Assembly (NCBI GenBank): GCA_022798335.1
Contig: JAAWMH010000026.1
Location: forward strand, 1-45,532
DNA from: Clostridia bacterium
GTDB lineage: Bacteria > Bacillota > Clostridia > TANB77 > CAG-508
Direction of reading: 5' to 3'
DNA: 45,532 nt
Shown: positions 37,456-45,532 of the stretch, piece by piece
How the letters are laid out: each line of letters opens with the position of its first letter
Numbering within the stretch: position 1 is the stretch's first letter
The notes under the pieces: generated by a model
Databases searched by the model: none
What the model was told of the DNA's origin: nothing
Seen by the model: the letters and a program-made list of their open reading frames with translations, nothing else
Made by a program: the position numbers and the translations under genes

Positions 37456-38511
37456 ATGAGTAAAATAAAATTAGGAGTAATCTTCGGAGGAATGTCAACA
37501 GAACACGAAGTATCTATCGTATCAGCAACTTCAGTCATTCAAAATTTAGACAAAAATAAATATGAAATTTATCCTATATACATAGGAAAAGAAGGAAATT
37601 GGTATCGCTATACAAAAAAAATAGAAGAAATACAAGTATTAAAAATAGGAGAAGAAATAAAAGAAAAAGAAAAAATAGAAAATGTAATAGAATACTTAAA
37701 AAATATCGAAGTAGTATTTCCTGTATTACATGGAATTAGAGGAGAAGATGGAAGCATTCAAGGACTATTAGAATTACTAAAAATAAAATATGTAGGCTGC
37801 AAAATATTAGCTTCAGCTATTTGCTTAGACAAAGCCTATAGTAAAATTGTATTTGAAAAAGCGGGAATACCACAAGCAAAATATATGTACATAAAAGCAG
37901 AAAAAGAAACTTATTATGAAGTAGATGAACAAATGCAAGAAAAAATACAAAAGATAGAAGAAATAATACAAAAGGTCAAACAAACATTAGGTTTCCCAGT
38001 ATTTGTAAAACCATCAAACTTAGGATCATCAGTAGGAATTCGAAAAGCAAAAAATGAAAAAGAACTAAAAGAAGCAATAGAATATGCTAAACAATTTGAT
38101 ACTAAAATATTAATAGAACAAGAAATTATAGGAAGAGAAGTAGAATGTGCAGTATTAGGAAATGAAAAAATAGAAGCAAGTTGTGTAGGAGAAATACTAG
38201 CAGCAGAAGACTTTTACACATTTGATGCAAAATATAAAAATGTACAATCAAAGGTCGTAATACCAGCAAAAATAGCAAAAGAAAAACAAGAAGAAATAAA
38301 AAAATTAGCCATAAAAGCTTTTAAAGCAGTAGATGGAAAAGGGTTATCCAGAGTAGACTTTTTTATCAAAAAAGAAAATGAAGAAATATACATTAATGAA
38401 ATCAACACATTACCAGGATTTACTGAAATTAGCATGTATCCAAAATTATGGCAAGCAAGTGGACTAAGCTATACACATTTATTAGACAGATTAATAGAAC
38501 TAGCCTGTTAG
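37456..38511 (+). CDS. ddl: D-alanine--D-alanine ligase
   Basis: The 351-aa ATP-grasp ligase has VIFGGMSTEHEVSIVSA, FPVLHGIRGEDGSIQG, KPSNLGSSVGI, the loop DAKYKN and INEINTLPGFTEISMYP. It joins two D-alanines for MurF. The DAKY loop is that of D-Ala ligases, not of the D-lactate type that gives vancomycin resistance. AAGGAGG precedes the ATG. No in-frame CGG occurs. Confidence 0.95.
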   Translation: MSKIKLGVIFGGMSTEHEVSIVSATSVIQNLDKNKYEIYPIYIGKEGNWYRYTKKIEEIQVLKIGEEIKEKEKIENVIEYLKNIEVVFPVLHGIRGEDGSIQGLLELLKIKYVGCKILASAICLDKAYSKIVFEKAGIPQAKYMYIKAEKETYYEVDEQMQEKIQKIEEIIQKVKQTLGFPVFVKPSNLGSSVGIRKAKNEKELKEAIEYAKQFDTKILIEQEIIGREVECAVLGNEKIEASCVGEILAAEDFYTFDAKYKNVQSKVVIPAKIAKEKQEEIKKLAIKAFKAVDGKGLSRVDFFIKKENEEIYINEINTLPGFTEISMYPKLWQASGLSYTHLLDRLIELAC

Positions 38512-38521
38512 CTAATTAGGG

Positions 38522-38552
38522 TCAGTCCCTTTTTACCCAAAAAAGGGATTGA
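38522..38552 (+). terminator. Hairpin after ddl
   Basis: A 12-bp stem with one G-T pair (38522-38533 with 38541-38552) has a 7-nt loop. The following bases are not a clean U-tract, so it may be a weak terminator. It overlaps the next promoter. Confidence 0.5.
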
Positions 38553-38588
38553 TCAAATAAAATTAGTTTACTATTATTTGTAAACTAA
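38549..38588 (+). promoter_or_regulatory. yqeK promoter with palindrome around the -10 box
   Basis: TTGATC (38549-38554) and TATTAT (38572-38577) are 17 nt apart. A 9-bp inverted repeat TTAGTTTAC/GTAAACTAA (38563-38571 with 38580-38588) has the -10 box in its 8-nt loop, so it may be an operator. Confidence 0.5.
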
Positions 38589-38610
38589 AATAGAGGAAGC
38601 GAGAAAAATA

Positions 38611-39168
38611 ATGGAAACAATAGAAGAAATGAAAAAAGAATTACAAAAAAAGTTATCAGAAAAAAGATATATGCACTCAATAGGTGTTATGAAAATGGCA
38701 CAAGTTTTAGCAAAACAACATGGAGAAGAAGAGCAAACCGCAAAAATTGTGGGATTAGTCCATGATATAGCAAAAGAAATTCCGCAAGAAGAAGGAAGAA
38801 AATATATAAAAGAAAATAAAATTGAGTTAGATGAAATAGAAGAAAAAAATCCAGCATTATGGCATGCAAAAATTGGAGCAGATATCGTTCAAAAAAAATA
38901 TCACTTTACAAAGCAAATGCAATATGCAATCAAATATCATACAACAGGAAACCCACAAATGGACAAGCTAGCAAAAATTATTTATATAGCAGATAAAACA
39001 GAAGAAAACAGAAAATTTGAAGGAGTAGAAACTTTAAGAAAAATAGCAATGCAAAATTTAGATGAAGCGGTACTTACAATTTTAAACTATGATATTAAGA
39101 AGAATATAGACAAAGGAAGAATTATCCATATAGACAGCATTCACACAAGAAACCATCTTTTATCTTAA
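38611..39168 (+). CDS. yqeK: YqeK-type HD-domain Ap4A hydrolase
   Basis: The 185-aa HD-domain protein has RYMHSIGVMKMAQVLA, LVHDIAKEIP with the HD pair, AKIGADIV and YHTTGNPQM, as in YqeK. The family cleaves diadenosine tetraphosphate symmetrically to two ADP. Its usual neighbours nadD and rsfS are not here. GAGGAAG precedes the ATG. Confidence 0.88.
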   Translation: METIEEMKKELQKKLSEKRYMHSIGVMKMAQVLAKQHGEEEQTAKIVGLVHDIAKEIPQEEGRKYIKENKIELDEIEEKNPALWHAKIGADIVQKKYHFTKQMQYAIKYHTTGNPQMDKLAKIIYIADKTEENRKFEGVETLRKIAMQNLDEAVLTILNYDIKKNIDKGRIIHIDSIHTRNHLLS

Positions 39169-39209
39169 AAAGAAAGCCTTAAATCAAAAGGATTTTTTTA
39201 CAAAAATAA

Positions 39210-39239
39210 TTGTACAAACTAAAATAACTATGATATAAT
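39210..39239 (+). promoter_or_regulatory. Promoter of the CbpA-like gene
   Basis: TTGTAC (39210-39215) and TATAAT (39234-39239) are 18 nt apart. Confidence 0.55.
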
Positions 39240-39295
39240 GCGTATCATCACAAAAGACAGAAAATATAAAGCATTACATTAGGGGGAAATCACAA

Positions 39296-40201
39296 ATGAT
39301 TTTCAAAGATTATTATAAAATATTAGACCTAAATGGAAGCGGGGCAACACCAGAAGAAATAAAACAAGCCTATAGAGAACAAGCAAAAAAATATCATCCA
39401 GATATTAATACCACAAATGAACTAGCAGAAGAAAGATTTAAAGACATAAGCGAAGCCTATAAAGTATTATCTGCACCAGCTTCAAAAAGAAAATATGACA
39501 GAATGTGGAATACACATGTAGGAAAAAAACGCAAAAACTATGAAGAAAGCAAAAGAGAAAAAGACTCTATTTTTAGCGACTTCTTTCAAATGTTTTTTGG
39601 AGATATGATTACCACAGAAAAACAAAATATGAAAAAAGAAAAAAATAAAAAAGTTCCAATCAAAGGTGAAAACATAGAAACAGGGATTAATGTATCTATA
39701 CAAGAAGCCTTTTATGGAGCAGAAAAGAAAATAACCTTAAGAACACTAAACGGAAAAATGAAAACCTTTACTATTAAAATACCAACAGGAATTAGAAATG
39801 CAGAAAAAATACGACTCATGGGGCAAGGAAAACCAGGAGAAAACGGAGGAAAGCCAGGAGATTTATTAATAAAAATTAATATACAAAACGATAAAAATTA
39901 TAAATTAGAAGGAATAGAACTGTATACGAACCTCTATTTAACACCATGGGAAGCAGCATTAGGGACCAAAATAGACTTAAATGCAATTGATGATACAGTA
40001 TCTTTATATATACCACAAGGAGTACAAAGTGGCGAAAAAATACGTATCTGTGGAAAAGGCTATCATGATGGACAAACCAGAAGAGGAGACTTAATAGCAG
40101 AGGTACAAATAATGGTTCCAAAAGAAATGGAGCAAAAAGAAAAGCAATTATTTGAAGAATTACAAAAAATATCAAAGTATAATCCAAGGAAAGACACATA
40201 G
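39296..40201 (+). CDS. DnaJ/CbpA-type co-chaperone
   Basis: The 301-aa protein has an N-terminal J domain (about residues 4-68) with the HPD motif in KKYHPDIN and a DnaJ C-terminal substrate-binding region (from about 120). The Gly/Phe linker is replaced by a charged segment and the cysteine zinc finger is absent, so it is a class B, CbpA-like J protein that stimulates DnaK. AGGGGGAAA precedes the ATG. No dnaK or grpE lies nearby. Confidence 0.88.
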   Translation: MIFKDYYKILDLNGSGATPEEIKQAYREQAKKYHPDINTTNELAEERFKDISEAYKVLSAPASKRKYDRMWNTHVGKKRKNYEESKREKDSIFSDFFQMFFGDMITTEKQNMKKEKNKKVPIKGENIETGINVSIQEAFYGAEKKITLRTLNGKMKTFTIKIPTGIRNAEKIRLMGQGKPGENGGKPGDLLIKINIQNDKNYKLEGIELYTNLYLTPWEAALGTKIDLNAIDDTVSLYIPQGVQSGEKIRICGKGYHDGQTRRGDLIAEVQIMVPKEMEQKEKQLFEELQKISKYNPRKDT

Positions 40202-40228
40202 TTAACATAAGAAAAATAAGCAAAAAGG

Positions 40229-40257
40229 TTGACATATTAGGAAAAATGTACTATAAT
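40229..40257 (+). promoter_or_regulatory. Consensus sigma-A promoter of the VirD4 operon
   Basis: TTGACA (40229-40234) and TATAAT (40252-40257) are both perfect and 17 nt apart, the only fully consensus promoter I see in the window. The 5' leader is about 70 nt. Confidence 0.8.
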
Positions 40258-40334
40258 AAGATATAGTGATAAAATTGAACAAAAGAATAGGCTATGTACT
40301 GCACTAGGATTCATAAGAAAAGGAGTGTAAAAAA

Positions 40335-40859
40335 ATGGACCAAATACAAGGGAAACATTTTAGTATTACAGATCCTCAAGGAGTAAACACAATCATATAT
40401 AGAGTAAATAAAACAGATAAAAAACTATTAGATGAATATCCAAAATATACAGTACAACGTTTAATATATGCAGAAGAATTAAATGGAGATTTAAAAAAGA
40501 AAACGTTTTTTGTTGACGAGCCAAAAGCAGAAGAAGAATTAGTCATCTTATCTTTTGGAAAAGATAGAGTAGTAGTAAATATGGGAGTCTTAGCAGAAGA
40601 CAAAGTAAAAATCGCCAAAAGACCAATACCAATCAAGTTTGACACTTTATATTCAGAAAAAGAAACTGAATACAAAGAATTTAAATATACACCAGACTTA
40701 AAAAGGCCTATATCAATTATAGATCCGGAAACAGGAGAAGAAGTCAAACCAATTTTATATTTTGATCAAGAAACCAATGAAGTAAAAGGCAAATGTAAAT
40801 TAAAACCGTATAAATCATACTTTGCTTTTGAGATTAGAGACAAAAAAGAAGATATTTAA
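40335..40859 (+). CDS. Unknown protein, 174 aa, first gene of the VirD4 operon
   Basis: A soluble-looking, Lys/Glu-rich protein without signal or membrane segments. It seems made of beta-strand-like repeats (GKHFSITDP, RPISIIDPETGEE). AAGGAG lies about 11 nt before the ATG. It shares the operon with the 40873 gene (13 nt gap) and the coupling protein. I do not recognise it; a role with the secretion/conjugation machinery is a guess from position. Confidence 0.65.
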   Translation: MDQIQGKHFSITDPQGVNTIIYRVNKTDKKLLDEYPKYTVQRLIYAEELNGDLKKKTFFVDEPKAEEELVILSFGKDRVVVNMGVLAEDKVKIAKRPIPIKFDTLYSEKETEYKEFKYTPDLKRPISIIDPETGEEVKPILYFDQETNEVKGKCKLKPYKSYFAFEIRDKKEDI

Positions 40860-40872
40860 GGAGGAATGAAAA

Positions 40873-41214
40873 ATGAGTAGTACAACTGTACATTCAAACA
40901 CACAAGAAAAAACAAAAATAGTAGCAAGTGAGATTTATTTTACAGAAAAAACAATAGAGGTTCCAAGAGATGCTAAAACCAATAAATTAAACACATTAGA
41001 AAATGGAATTACTAGTTACATACAAGAACAAGGAAGCTTAGAAATTCCAGCAGGAAATGGAATGGTAAATGCAAAAGGAGAAATGGTATTACAAAACGGA
41101 AATGTAGCCCATGTAACTCCAGAAGATATAAGAACTCTAGCAAAATATGATAAAGAAAGAAAAGAGCAAGCAAATAAATTACAAGCAAAAGAACAAGCTG
41201 AAACAGTTAGATAG
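40873..41214 (+). CDS. Unknown protein, 113 aa, second gene of the VirD4 operon
   Basis: A small hydrophilic protein with a basic/acidic helical C-terminus (KYDKERKEQANKLQAKEQAE) that could form a coiled coil. AAGGAGG precedes the ATG. It lies 13 nt after the 40335 gene and 27 nt before virD4. No family recognised. Confidence 0.65.
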   Translation: MSSTTVHSNTQEKTKIVASEIYFTEKTIEVPRDAKTNKLNTLENGITSYIQEQGSLEIPAGNGMVNAKGEMVLQNGNVAHVTPEDIRTLAKYDKERKEQANKLQAKEQAETVR

Positions 41215-41241
41215 AACCAAAGAAAAAGGTGATTTAAGAAC

Positions 41242-43250
41242 ATGAATTACAAAGTAAAAAAGACATTAAAAGATAATAAAATAAGTTTAATTGTGATAGG
41301 AGTATTATGGATTATATTAACCATAATACTTGTTTCACCAATTGCATATTCCATTGTGCAAGCTAGCGCTGACAATGGAATTTTTAATATGGCAAAATTT
41401 TTTGAAGAATTAGTTCCAGCTATTACTAGTTTTAATACCTTTTTTAAAATATGGAGCGGAGCCTATATAGGAACATTCTTTAAAACTTTAGCATATTTTA
41501 CAATATTTTATATTATATGTTCTACTATAGGACTATTTAGATCAAAGCCAAAAAGCGAATATACAGACATAGAACATGGTTCTAGTGACTGGAGCGAAGG
41601 TGGAGAACAATATAAAATATTAAGTAAAAATAAAGGAATTTTATTAGCACAAGAACATTATCTGCCAACAGATAAAAGAGGAAACGTAAATATATTAGTA
41701 GTAGGACGGATCAGGATCTGGTAAATCAGCATCCTACTCAATACCAAATGCATATCAAATGTTAGGATCTTACGTATTTACAGACCCAAAAGGAGAACTA
41801 TACGATAAAACAGCAGGATATTTAAAACAAAATGGGTACGAAATAAAAGTATTAAACTTAGTAAATCCGGCAAACAGCGATGGATATAACCCACTCATGC
41901 ATATCTCAAGTGAAATAGATGTAGACGTTATAGCAAATACCATTGTAAAAGGGCAAAAAACAGAAAGCGGTTCAGACCCATATTGGGACGACATGGCAGA
42001 AATGCTATTAAAAGCATTAATCTATTACTTAATAGCAACAAGACCAGAAGAAGAACAAAACCTAGCAAGCTGTTCAGAACTTGTAAGAGCAGCAAATACC
42101 AATGGAGGAAGCAACTTACTTACAGAATTAATGAACCAATTACCATATGACCACCCAGCAAGAATGTATTACAAATCAATTGAAATAGCACCAGAAAAAA
42201 CATATGGATCAATCTTAAGCTCATTGCAATCAAAACTAGGAAAATTCGACTCAAAAGAAATAGCAGAAGTAACCTCAACAGATACTATTGATTTTGAAGA
42301 AATAGGAAGCAAAAAAACAGCAGTATATGTAATATCATCAGACACACATACAGCATATGACTTCTTATTAACAATATTCTTCTCACAAATGATACAACAA
42401 CTGTATAATTTTGCAGACGCCAATCGGAGGAAGACTACAAGTACCAACATTCTTCATCTGTGATGAGTTTGCAAATATTGGTAAAATACCAGACTTTGAC
42501 AAAAAAATATCAACCAGTAGAAGTAGAGGAATTTCCTTCAGCGTTATATTACAAAACTTAGACCAATTAGAAGCAGTTTATGAAAAATCCTATGAAACTA
42601 TTATGGGTAACTGCGACACCCACGTATTCTTAGGAAGTAACTCCTTCAAAACAGTAGAATATTTTTCAAAAGCATTAGGAGAAAAAACAATTGTAAGAGA
42701 TAGTAGGTCTATTAATAGAGACAGACAATATAAAAGACAAGGTGTAAGCGATTCAGACCAAGTTATGGCAAGACCACTTATGACACCAGACGAACTAAGA
42801 AGAATGGACAATGACGAATGTATCATTTATGAAAAAGGAATCAAACCAGTAAAAGCACATAAATACTACTACTTTGAAAGCCCAATGGCAAGAAAACTTT
42901 CAGAATACACTTTAAGCCACCTAGACTTTAATATAGGAGAGAGAGGAAAATGGAGAAAATATAATCCATATAACCCTTATGTAGAAGAAAGCGAAGGAAA
43001 GACAAAACCAGATTTAAAAGTAGAATCGTTAGACGACTTATTTGAAGATGATATTGTAGAAGAAAACAAAGAAATGCCAAAACAAGAAATAAAAGACTCT
43101 ATGAAAGTAGATATAGATATAGGAGAACTAGATGCACCAGTATTACCACAAGAAGAACAACCAGATGAAATCTTTTCTATCGACGTTCAAAAAGAACTAG
43201 AAGCAAAATTTGATGAACTATTTGGACCAATAGATGAAAATAATAATTAA
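41242..43250 (+). CDS. VirD4/TraG-type coupling ATPase, read through two CGG +1 shifts
   Basis: The restored product is 668 aa. Two N-terminal membrane helices (about residues 14-38 and 75-97) precede a P-loop ATPase domain. CGG 41707-41709 (codon 156) lies inside the Walker A motif: skipping the C gives VVGGSGSGKSAS. CGG 42425-42427 comes before Walker B: skipping the C joins YNFADAN to GGRLQVPTFFICDEFANIG. TSRSRGISFSVILQNLDQL follows, a VirD4 hallmark. An acidic tail follows residue 580. Such proteins bring DNA-protein substrates to a type IV secretion channel. No relaxase or channel gene is in the window. The unshifted product is a 160-aa membrane stub. Confidence 0.9.
41707..41709 (+). 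other. CGG +1 recoding site 1 (VirD4 Walker A)
   Basis: Codon 156 is CGG followed by A. Skipping C gives GGA = Gly inside GGSGSGKS. The zero frame stops four codons later. Confidence 0.93.
42425..42427 (+). other. CGG +1 recoding site 2 (VirD4)
   Basis: After the first shift this CGG is in frame and followed by A. Skipping C gives GGA = Gly and leads into Walker B (FFICDEFANIG). Confidence 0.92.
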
Positions 43251-43251
43251 G

Positions 43252-43292
43252 AAAAAAACATACTAGAAAAGAAACTCTAGTATGTTTTTTTA
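43252..43292 (+). terminator. Terminator of the VirD4 operon
   Basis: A 16-bp perfect stem (43252-43267 with 43276-43291) has an 8-nt loop and ends in a T-run. Confidence 0.88.
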
Positions 43293-43327
43293 TACATCAA
43301 AAATAGAAACAAACGTTTTAAAAACCC

Positions 43328-43356
43328 TTGACGAACTAAATAAAATACGATAAAAT
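43328..43356 (+). promoter_or_regulatory. Promoter of the YhaO/YhaN-like operon
   Basis: TTGACG (43328-43333) and TAAAAT (43351-43356) are 17 nt apart, 34 nt before the ATG. Confidence 0.6.
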
Positions 43357-43390
43357 ACAAAAAAAGGAAAATAAAAAGTAGGAGAAAAAT

Positions 43391-44458
43391 ATGAAATTTG
43401 TACACATAGCAGATATGCACTTTGATACCCCATTTACTACATTAAATACCAAAGGAGACTTTGGAAAAATAAGAAGACTAGATCAAAGAAAAGTATTTGA
43501 AAAAATAATAAAACATGTAAAAGAAAATAAAATACCATACTTATTTATAGCAGGAGACTTTTACGAACATAATACTATCAGAAAAAGCACAATAGAATAT
43601 ATCAATGAGCAATTTAAAACAATACCAGAAACTAATATATATATATCACCAGGAAACCATGATCCATATGTAAAAGGATCAATGTATTATGACTTTAGCT
43701 GGAATGAAAACGTAAAAATATTTACTTCTAAAATAGAAAAAGTAGAAACAAAAGAAGCAACTATCTATGGATATGGATTTAGCGACTTTTATTGTAGCAC
43801 ATTAGAAATAGAAAATATAAAAATAGAAAATAAAGATAAAATAAATATCTTAATTACACATGCAGACTTAAATGCAAGCGGTAAAACAAACATATCCTAT
43901 AACCCAATATCTAAAAGCAAATTAAAAGAATTAGAATTTGATTATATTGCATTAGGGCATATTCATAAACAAGAAATACAAGAAGAAATAGTATATCCAG
44001 GTTCTACCATAGCAATGGGGTTTGACGAGCTAGGCAAGCACGGATTTATAGAAGGCAATTTAGAAAAGGGCAATTTAAAACTAAACTTTATACCAGTAGA
44101 CAATAAAGAATTTAAAGAACTAGAACTAGATGTAACAAATATAAACGATAATGAGCAACTAATACAAATAATAAATAACATTTCTTTAAAAGAAAACTGT
44201 TTTTATAAAATTATTTTAATAGGAAAAAGAAACTTTGAAATAGACATTTTAAACTTAAGTAAATTAATAGAAAATCCTAATATTTTAAAAATAAAAAATA
44301 AAACAAAAATAAATTACTCTTTAGAAGAAATGCAAAACGAATATACTTTAAAAGGAATTTTTGTAAAACAAATAATAGAGCAAATGCAAAATGAAAATTA
44401 TACAGAAGAACAATTAGAAAAAATATTAGAAATAGGACTATCAGTTTTAGATAAATAA
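43391..44458 (+). CDS. YhaO/SbcD-like DNA repair exonuclease
   Basis: The 355-aa calcineurin-like phosphoesterase has the five metal motifs HIADMHFDTPF, AGDFYEH, SPGNHDPY, ITHADLN and LGHIHKQ, followed by a C-terminal cap region. This is the YhaO/SbcD/Mre11 type, a Mn-dependent nuclease for DNA ends. It is encoded 14 nt before its ATPase partner. GTAGGAG precedes the ATG. Confidence 0.9.
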   Translation: MKFVHIADMHFDTPFTTLNTKGDFGKIRRLDQRKVFEKIIKHVKENKIPYLFIAGDFYEHNTIRKSTIEYINEQFKTIPETNIYISPGNHDPYVKGSMYYDFSWNENVKIFTSKIEKVETKEATIYGYGFSDFYCSTLEIENIKIENKDKINILITHADLNASGKTNISYNPISKSKLKELEFDYIALGHIHKQEIQEEIVYPGSTIAMGFDELGKHGFIEGNLEKGNLKLNFIPVDNKEFKELELDVTNINDNEQLIQIINNISLKENCFYKIILIGKRNFEIDILNLSKLIENPNILKIKNKTKINYSLEEMQNEYTLKGIFVKQIIEQMQNENYTEEQLEKILEIGLSVLDK

Positions 44459-44472
44459 AAGGAGAAATACAT

Positions 44473-45532
44473 TTGAAAATAAAAAATATAAAAATAAATT
44501 CATATGGAACATTAAAAGAAAAAGAAATAAACTTAAAAGATAATATTAATATTATCTATGGAAAAAACGAAAGTGGAAAATCAACGCTATTAAATTTTAT
44601 AAAAAACATTTTTTATGGAATTTCTAAAAATAAAAATGGAAAAGAAATTTCAGACTATGAAAAATACCTTCCATGGAATGGAGAAAACTTTTCAGGAAAA
44701 ATAGAATATGAATTAGAAGACCATAAAACCTATGAAGTCTATCGAGACTTTAATAAGAAAAATCCCAAGGTATTTAACGAAAAATTAGAAGACATATCAA
44801 ACACATTTGAAATTGACAAAAAGGATGGCAACCAATTTTTCTATGAACAAACAGGTTTAGCAGAGCAGACCTATATTACTACTATTATGACAGCACAACA
44901 AGAAGTAGTATTAGATAAACAATCACAAAACACATTGCTACAAAGAATATCGAACCTTGGGGGAACAGGAGATAGCGGACTGTCTTTTCAAAGAGTAATA
45001 GAGAGACTAAATAAAAAACAACTAGAAGAGGTAGGAAGTAGTAGAACACAAGATAGACCTATCAATTTAGTACAAAATAGAAAAAAAGAGGTAGACCTTG
45101 TCTTAAAGGAAACGAACAACTATTTGAAAAATAAACACGATTTGCAAATACAAAAAGTAACCATAGAAGAAAAGTTACAAAAAGAAAAAGATAAAAATAA
45201 TGCCATAAGCAAAATGAATATGTTAACTAGCGAAAAACGAATAGAATTTGAAAAAATACAAATAAAAAATAAAATAAAAAATGAAAATCAGAAAAAAATA
45301 GAAGAAATAGAAGAGCAAAAAAGTGACTATGAAAAAAATAATTTACAAGAACAAAACGAAAATAAAACTTTAGAAGAAAAAAAGAAAATAAAAAAAGAAT
45401 ATTTTATAATAGCAATTATTTTTATTTTAACAATTATCGCAAATATTTTAAACTTTATATTTATTTCAAATAAAATTATAAAATATAGTATAGCATTTTT
45501 TATTCCAATAGAAATTATTATAATAATACTTA
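44473..45532 (+). CDS. YhaN/SbcC-like AAA ATPase, cut by the window end
   Basis: The ORF starts at TTG (GGAG upstream) and stays open to the edge for about 353 codons. The N-terminal ATPase lobe has INSYGTLKEKEINL, Walker A GKNESGKST (about residues 33-41) and a Q-loop region (TAQQEVVLDK). A Lys/Glu coiled coil follows, then two hydrophobic segments (about residues 315-333 and 338-353) inside the coiled-coil part, as known for YhaN but not for classical SbcC. The C-terminal lobe is beyond the window. Confidence 0.85.
   Translation, partial: MKIKNIKINSYGTLKEKEINLKDNINIIYGKNESGKSTLLNFIKNIFYGISKNKNGKEISDYEKYLPWNGENFSGKIEYELEDHKTYEVYRDFNKKNPKVFNEKLEDISNTFEIDKKDGNQFFYEQTGLAEQTYITTIMTAQQEVVLDKQSQNTLLQRISNLGGTGDSGLSFQRVIERLNKKQLEEVGSSRTQDRPINLVQNRKKEVDLVLKETNNYLKNKHDLQIQKVTIEEKLQKEKDKNNAISKMNMLTSEKRIEFEKIQIKNKIKNENQKKIEEIEEQKSDYEKNNLQEQNENKTLEEKKKIKKEYFIIAIIFILTIIANILNFIFISNKIIKYSIAFFIPIEIIIIIL

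Noticed and set aside
4688..43250. Mass pseudogene formation or a decaying genome
   Set aside because: All breaks have one identical cause at glycine codons; there are no premature stops, deletions or random indels in the same genes.
4688..43250. Simple reassignment of CGG to another amino acid without a shift
   Set aside because: Reassignment would keep the triplet frame; at 13 sites the homologous frame continues only after skipping one base.
1..45532. CRISPR array, insertion sequence or prophage
   Set aside because: No regularly spaced repeats, transposase, integrase or phage structural genes were seen.

Overview
The window is very AT-rich chromosomal DNA from a spore-forming member of the Clostridia, probably an uncultivated gut-type lineage; I cannot name the genus. 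Spore genes (spoIIR, spmA, spmB, a GerMN protein, a SleB-type hydrolase with ypeB, an alpha/beta SASP), an AbrB-type regulator with nearby Spo0A-box sequences, and an anaerobic 2-hydroxyacyl-CoA dehydratase activator support this. The rest is mostly housekeeping.

The main result concerns translation. Eleven genes look broken, yet all are broken in the same way: the frame is lost at an in-frame CGG codon and is restored by skipping only its C, so that CGGN is read as C + GGN = glycine. There are 13 such sites: the dehydratase activator, hlyIII, the YycJ-type hydrolase, murA (two), spoIIR, the 28746-29490 gene, dnaX, the MGDG-synthase-like transferase, sleB, murF and virD4 (two). The restored glycines fall in motifs such as the MurA catalytic PGGC loop and the VirD4 Walker A loop. 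By eye on both strands I find only 14 in-frame CGG codons in credible genes; 13 coincide with a +1 shift and one (23335-23337) does not. I found no frameshift of any other kind. CGG in the other two frames is common and harmless, and CGU, CGC and CGA arginine codons are used normally. The best reading is that CGG is not an arginine codon here and that CGGN acts as a four-base glycine codon or an obligatory +1 frameshift site.

Layout: 1-593 is purine-rich DNA without a credible gene. 608-4664 (-) holds two polytopic glycosyltransferases and a GtrB-like GT2. 4688-11046 (-) holds the dehydratase activator, an acyltransferase 3 and hemolysin III. 11238-15428 holds a GerMN protein, a TrmN6-like enzyme, rsmI, abrB and spmAB. 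15582-18947 (-) holds rlmH, the YycJ-type gene, murA and spoIIR. 19189-22854 (+) holds an unknown gene, a UDP-sugar pyrophosphorylase and a phosphohexomutase. 22897-24271 (-) holds an unknown membrane protein and a TtcA-like enzyme. 24462-27961 (+) holds a heterodimeric ABC exporter. 28049-32342 (+) holds tRNA-Arg(CCU), tadA, tRNA-Ser(CGA), a membrane protein, SRP RNA, dnaX, ybaB and recR. 32375-33503 (-) is a glycolipid synthase. 33635-35821 (+) holds sleB, ypeB and a SASP. 36047-40201 (+) holds murF, ddl, yqeK and a CbpA-like co-chaperone. 40335-43250 (+) holds two unknown proteins and a VirD4/TraG coupling protein. 43391-45532 (+) holds a YhaO/YhaN-like nuclease-ATPase pair cut by the window edge.

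For recoded genes I give the full restored span as one CDS. In every case the span minus the skipped base(s) is a multiple of three and gives a length close to what is usual for the family where one is known.
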